A program made the translations under genes and the position numbers. The notes under the pieces were generated by a model that did no database searches, was not told where the DNA came from, and saw nothing but the letters and a program-made list of their open reading frames with translations. From the NCBI GenBank assembly GCA_964619125.1, contig CAZUCA010000009.1, forward strand, positions 8,288 through 72,287: a stretch of 64,000 nucleotides of DNA, given 5' to 3'. Shown piece after piece: positions 61,323 through 64,000 of the stretch. This stretch comes from Owenweeksia sp964619125 (lineage in GTDB: Bacteria > Bacteroidota > Bacteroidia > Flavobacteriales > Schleiferiaceae). Each line of letters starts with the position of its first letter. Within the stretch, counting starts at the first letter, position 1.

Positions 61323-62414
61323 TTGAAAAAATTACTACTACTCGCATTTATTTCAGCACTGACGGGCACAAATGTCTTGGCCCAGAGTGAAGGGGCACTT
61401 GATGCCATGAGCAAATCTCAATTGGAGCAGCTCAAGTCACAGGCAGTGGAGGAGCAGGATTTTGAGCTGGCTCAACGCATTAAAAAGGAACTTGAAAGTC
61501 GCAAAAGTGTGACAGAGCTGCTTAAGGCCAGGGAAGCGGAGCTGGCAAAGGCGGTGCAAGAAGATGATTTTGACGAAGCGGAAGCACTCAAAACCGAGAT
61601 TCAGCGCTTGCGGGACCTGCAAAAGCAGCTGGCCACCCTCGAAAAAAACCTCGAAAAGGCGGTTGCCGCCGAAGATTATGCCAGTGCCCAGGCCTTAAAG
61701 GAGGAGCAGGGCCGGTTGCGAAAAAGTCTTTATGAGCCCGCCGCAGTTGCATCGCCCGATGAGTCTGCTCCTGTTGGCAATATGGCCGCTCAGGAATCAG
61801 TGGGAACAACCGGAACGGATCTCTCAGCCAGCGGCTCTGCTCAGGCCCTTAGTTTTCCTGCCATGGACAAGATAAGCTTCAAGGTGACCGGGGGCCTCAC
61901 TTTTGGCGATGCCAGGTTCACCTCCGATGATGCCTCCAACGACCTGAACAAATACGGTCCCAAGATCGGGATGGTGATGGCGATGAGTGTGCAGTATCAG
62001 TTGAGTGAATCTGTTTCCGCCCATGCTTCAATGGGCTTTCTGAACTTCGGCATCAGAACCAAGGAGGCGGATTACCATTACCGCATGAACTACCTCAGCA
62101 GTGAGTTGATGGGGCGGATGGCATTTGCCTATGGCGCCTATGGTGCGGCAGGAGTTTTTGTGGATTATGGCTTGTGGGGGCGCCAGCGCATGCCTTCCGG
62201 CAATAAGGTGCCTACTTTCAGTGGTGGCGGCCTGCATCGCCTGAATGCCGGACTGAGCGGCGAGGGTGGCTGGAGTCTGCAGCTGGCTGGATATCAGGGG
62301 GAATTGTTTTTATCGTACCATCTGGCCCTCACTAATATTGAAGGTAAGTACAATAGCGACAATCAAAAGACCCGGCTGCGTATGCTGACCGTCGGGGGCC
62401 GTTTTTACCTCTAG
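61323..62414 (+). CDS. secreted protein with UVR-motif-like helical repeats and a C-terminal barrel
   Basis: This 363-residue protein has a signal peptide (1-20, ending NVLAQ). Residues about 30-140 contain three UVR-like helical hairpins of the form AVxExDFxxAxxLKxE (EEQDFELAQRIKKEL, QEDDFDEAEALKTEI, AAEDYASAQALKEEQ). A linker follows, then an outer-membrane barrel-like domain (about 185-363) with FKVTGGLTFGDARF, SVSAHASMGFLNFGIRT and a final LTVGGRFYL. UVR motifs normally bind partners in UvrB/UvrC; here they would lie in the periplasm. The start is a TTG at 61323. Next to it lies the DUF1566 lipoprotein, 38 bp downstream. Confidence 0.7.
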   Translation: MKKLLLLAFISALTGTNVLAQSEGALDAMSKSQLEQLKSQAVEEQDFELAQRIKKELESRKSVTELLKAREAELAKAVQEDDFDEAEALKTEIQRLRDLQKQLATLEKNLEKAVAAEDYASAQALKEEQGRLRKSLYEPAAVASPDESAPVGNMAAQESVGTTGTDLSASGSAQALSFPAMDKISFKVTGGLTFGDARFTSDDASNDLNKYGPKIGMVMAMSVQYQLSESVSAHASMGFLNFGIRTKEADYHYRMNYLSSELMGRMAFAYGAYGAAGVFVDYGLWGRQRMPSGNKVPTFSGGGLHRLNAGLSGEGGWSLQLAGYQGELFLSYHLALTNIEGKYNSDNQKTRLRMLTVGGRFYL

Positions 62415-62452
62415 CCTTCAGCAACTAATTAATCAACTAAAAACTTTTACTC

Positions 62453-63256
62453 ATGAATAATCTTAAAGCTTTCTTTACAGCGCTAAGCTGTGTTATCCTC
62501 TTGCTGGCTTGCAGCAAGGAACAAGCGGAGCCGGTGCCGCAGTGCGATGATCCCGATTTTGATGTCATCCTGTCTTACACTGCCGAAATTGAAGCGGGGA
62601 GTGCCTCGGTGGAGATTGGCAATGCCTGGGGAGCCCCTATGTCATCGCTGAGTTTTAAGTGGAGCAATGGCGACAGCGGCCCTGCCCTGTATAATGTGGA
62701 GCCGGGCATTTACACCGTTACGGTAACCAACGAGCAGAACTGCTCCGTAACCAAGGAGGTCGACCTGAGTTTTAACAATACTACCAGCGGCCACCAGGTG
62801 GGCGATGAGGGCCCGGCGGGCGGCATTATTTTTCACGTGTTTTCCGATGGCTCGGCCCTGGAGGCCGCACCGGCATCAACCATTGAGAGCAATGTGCAGT
62901 GGGGCTGTTCCGGCACCAGCATCAACACCAGCCAGGACCGCGGCAGCGGCCAGGCCAATACCGACCTGATTTTGAACGGCTGCTCCCAAAGTGGTATTGC
63001 CGCCGCCATTTGCGACGGTTTGGTGGTAAACGGCTATAGTGACTGGTACCTGCCCTCCATTGGCGACCTCGATGCCCTGGCCTATGCGGTGTATCAGGAC
63101 AATCCCGGCAATTACCCCACGGGCCAGTACTGGAGTTCGTCCGAAACTATTGCCAGCATGGCTTACCGCACTGTTCTGCCCGATGGCGGCAGTGAGCCGG
63201 TGAGCAAGGGCAATGGCCTGTATGTGATTGCGGTGCGTGATGTGGCGGCACCTTAA
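62453..63256 (+). CDS. lipoprotein with a SprB-like repeat and a DUF1566 domain
   Basis: This 267-residue protein has a lipoprotein signal (lipid on Cys20 in LLLACSKEQ). At about residues 60-100 it carries the same SprB-like unit as the lipoprotein at 57815 (SSLSFKWSNGDSGPALYNVEPG). The C-terminal half is a DUF1566-type domain (VGDEGPAGGIIFHV, WYLPSIGDLDALAYAVY, QYWSSSETIASMAYRTVLPDGG), related to the Fib_succ/C-type-lectin-like surface domains. It is probably a surface-exposed lipoprotein. A terminator follows at 63291-63319. Confidence 0.82.
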   Translation: MNNLKAFFTALSCVILLLACSKEQAEPVPQCDDPDFDVILSYTAEIEAGSASVEIGNAWGAPMSSLSFKWSNGDSGPALYNVEPGIYTVTVTNEQNCSVTKEVDLSFNNTTSGHQVGDEGPAGGIIFHVFSDGSALEAAPASTIESNVQWGCSGTSINTSQDRGSGQANTDLILNGCSQSGIAAAICDGLVVNGYSDWYLPSIGDLDALAYAVYQDNPGNYPTGQYWSSSETIASMAYRTVLPDGGSEPVSKGNGLYVIAVRDVAAP

Positions 63257-63290
63257 AGATTAAACACCAATGGCGTGTTGTTTAAGTAGG

Positions 63291-63319
63291 GGGAGGCTGT
63301 AAAAGGTCTCCCTTTTTTT
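63291..63319 (+). terminator. intrinsic terminator of the DUF1566 lipoprotein gene
   Basis: The stem GGGAG/CTCCC with a 12-base loop is followed by seven T. Confidence 0.6.
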
Positions 63320-63389
63320 ATGGGTGGAGGGCATGGTGACGGTGATGGCGGGGAAGAGGAGGGGTAGATGGAATATTATTATATGATGT

Positions 63390-64000
63390 TTACTTTTTTA
63401 CCTCAAAATGAAAGGGTTTTGCATATTGGAACTCCGGATCTCTGTTCAGGAATAGCATATCGCCACGCCAGTGCCCTTCTTTGGGAAAGTCGATCAGACC
63501 AGAGTAGTTGCCGCCCCATGAAGTATAGTCAAAAATGGTGGGTTCGGCAATGCTGTCGCCGGTGGCCGGCATATAGGTAATCATTTTTATAGATAGATAA
63601 TTGGCATAAGTGAAGCTGGTGTCGTATTGCCCGTAAACCACCAACTCAGCCTGGTTTTCCCCCACCTCGGGATCGGTTGGCTTCATCAGGGTGACATAGT
63701 ATTCAATGTCAGGATCAGAATCCATGGGTTCATAGGTAAATTGATAGAAGTTGGGATTGCTCTGATTGGTTACGGTGGGGTGAAAAAGGAGGGAGTCGGT
63801 TTTTAGGTCTTTGTTACCATGATGTTCTATGGCTACAACCATAGACCACTGCCCCAGTGAGTCGCTGGGTTTTGGGAATATTAGTTGCAGCATTTCAGCG
63901 GAATAATCCGCCGAAAAGTGGTACTGCTTTAAACTTAGGCTAAAGGTTTGCGTGGCGGTAGTGAAAATGGGCCAGGCGCTCACCTGTACATGTTCCGCTG
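63390..64000 (-). CDS. protein of unknown function, N-terminus outside the window
   Basis: The frame is open to the right edge: codons before the GTG at 63983 read AEHVQ, so the gene starts beyond 64000. The visible 203 residues contain two beta-sandwich-like segments (SAEMLQLIFPKPSDSLGQWSMVVAIEHHG, ENQAELVVYGQYDTSFTYANYLSIKMITYMPATGDS) and end FHFEVKK. This resembles YtkA/FixH-like or Ig-like lipoproteins in layout only. I do not assign a function. Confidence 0.6.
   Translation of the reverse strand, partial: AEHVQVSAWPIFTTATQTFSLSLKQYHFSADYSAEMLQLIFPKPSDSLGQWSMVVAIEHHGNKDLKTDSLLFHPTVTNQSNPNFYQFTYEPMDSDPDIEYYVTLMKPTDPEVGENQAELVVYGQYDTSFTYANYLSIKMITYMPATGDSIAEPTIFDYTSWGGNYSGLIDFPKEGHWRGDMLFLNRDPEFQYAKPFHFEVKK

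Overview
The window is chromosomal DNA from a member of the Bacteroidota, most likely a marine Flavobacteriales-type organism. The signs are: a type IX secretion (gliding-motility) C-terminal domain; a SUF Fe-S operon with DUF2480 and SufT; DUF4270 and pirin genes; a b-type SdhC with SdhA/SdhB; a glycogen-synthase/DUF4270/glmS cluster; many SpII lipoproteins; and promoters with the Bacteroidota -7 box TAnnTTTG. No rRNA, CRISPR array, prophage or intact insertion sequence was found. There is one tRNA, Leu-CAA.

Layout. 1-5.5 kb: the extreme start of purF (minus strand), assimilatory CysH, two kynurenine-pathway enzymes (ACMSD and 3-hydroxyanthranilate dioxygenase) around a secreted protein, an aldo/keto reductase and a pirin. 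5.6-8.0 kb: an Lhr-type DEXH helicase of the ligase-associated class, with no ligase beside it. 8.2-11.3 kb: two paralogous small outer-membrane barrels flanking two paralogous LuxR-type regulators. 11.3-12.6 kb: SCO1 divergent from a His-tailed lipoprotein. 12.6-20.4 kb: a complete minus-strand SUF operon (sufA-B-C-D-S-E-T plus DUF2480) carrying two foreign-looking passengers: a four-helix-bundle (S23/IVP-like) gene bounded by inverted heptamer repeats between sufB and sufC, and a methyltransferase between sufD and sufS. 20.6-24.3 kb: a 1235-residue surface protein with 16 repeats and a T9SS sorting domain. 24.4-28.6 kb: thiL, a secreted protein, an alpha/beta hydrolase and an Xaa-Pro aminopeptidase. 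28.7-32.2 kb: sdhCAB. 32.4-34.8 kb: a conserved TIM-barrel-like protein of unknown function, then a hairpin-rich region bounded by a 12-bp inverted repeat. 34.8-43.8 kb: a nitrilase-family amidase, an Ig-like lipoprotein, comF, a small membrane protein, an 1143-residue outer-membrane protein, xthA and an OmpA lipoprotein. 43.9-49.2 kb: a FAS1 lipoprotein, then the minus-strand run panC-panD-flippase-like-hypothetical-radA. 49.3-53.3 kb: a GT5-only glycogen synthase, DUF4270 and glmS. 53.4-56 kb: pth, rplY/ctc, prs and tRNA-Leu. 56-64 kb: a looser region with DUF885, a PLP enzyme, lipoproteins, a UVR-motif/barrel protein and dispersed non-coding repeats.

How it fits together. The SUF operon supplies Fe-S clusters used by CysH and SdhB in the same window. 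The respiratory genes (sdhCAB, SCO1) and the NAD/tryptophan-catabolism genes suggest an aerobic heterotroph. GlmS and the GT5 protein point to sugar-nucleotide and envelope metabolism. The least explained items are the repeat-bounded four-helix-bundle cassette with a look-alike repeat at sufE-sufT, the hairpin-rich region at 34.2-34.8 kb, the regulator/barrel quartet, and the three-copy repeat at 56.1, 58.25 and 58.9 kb.
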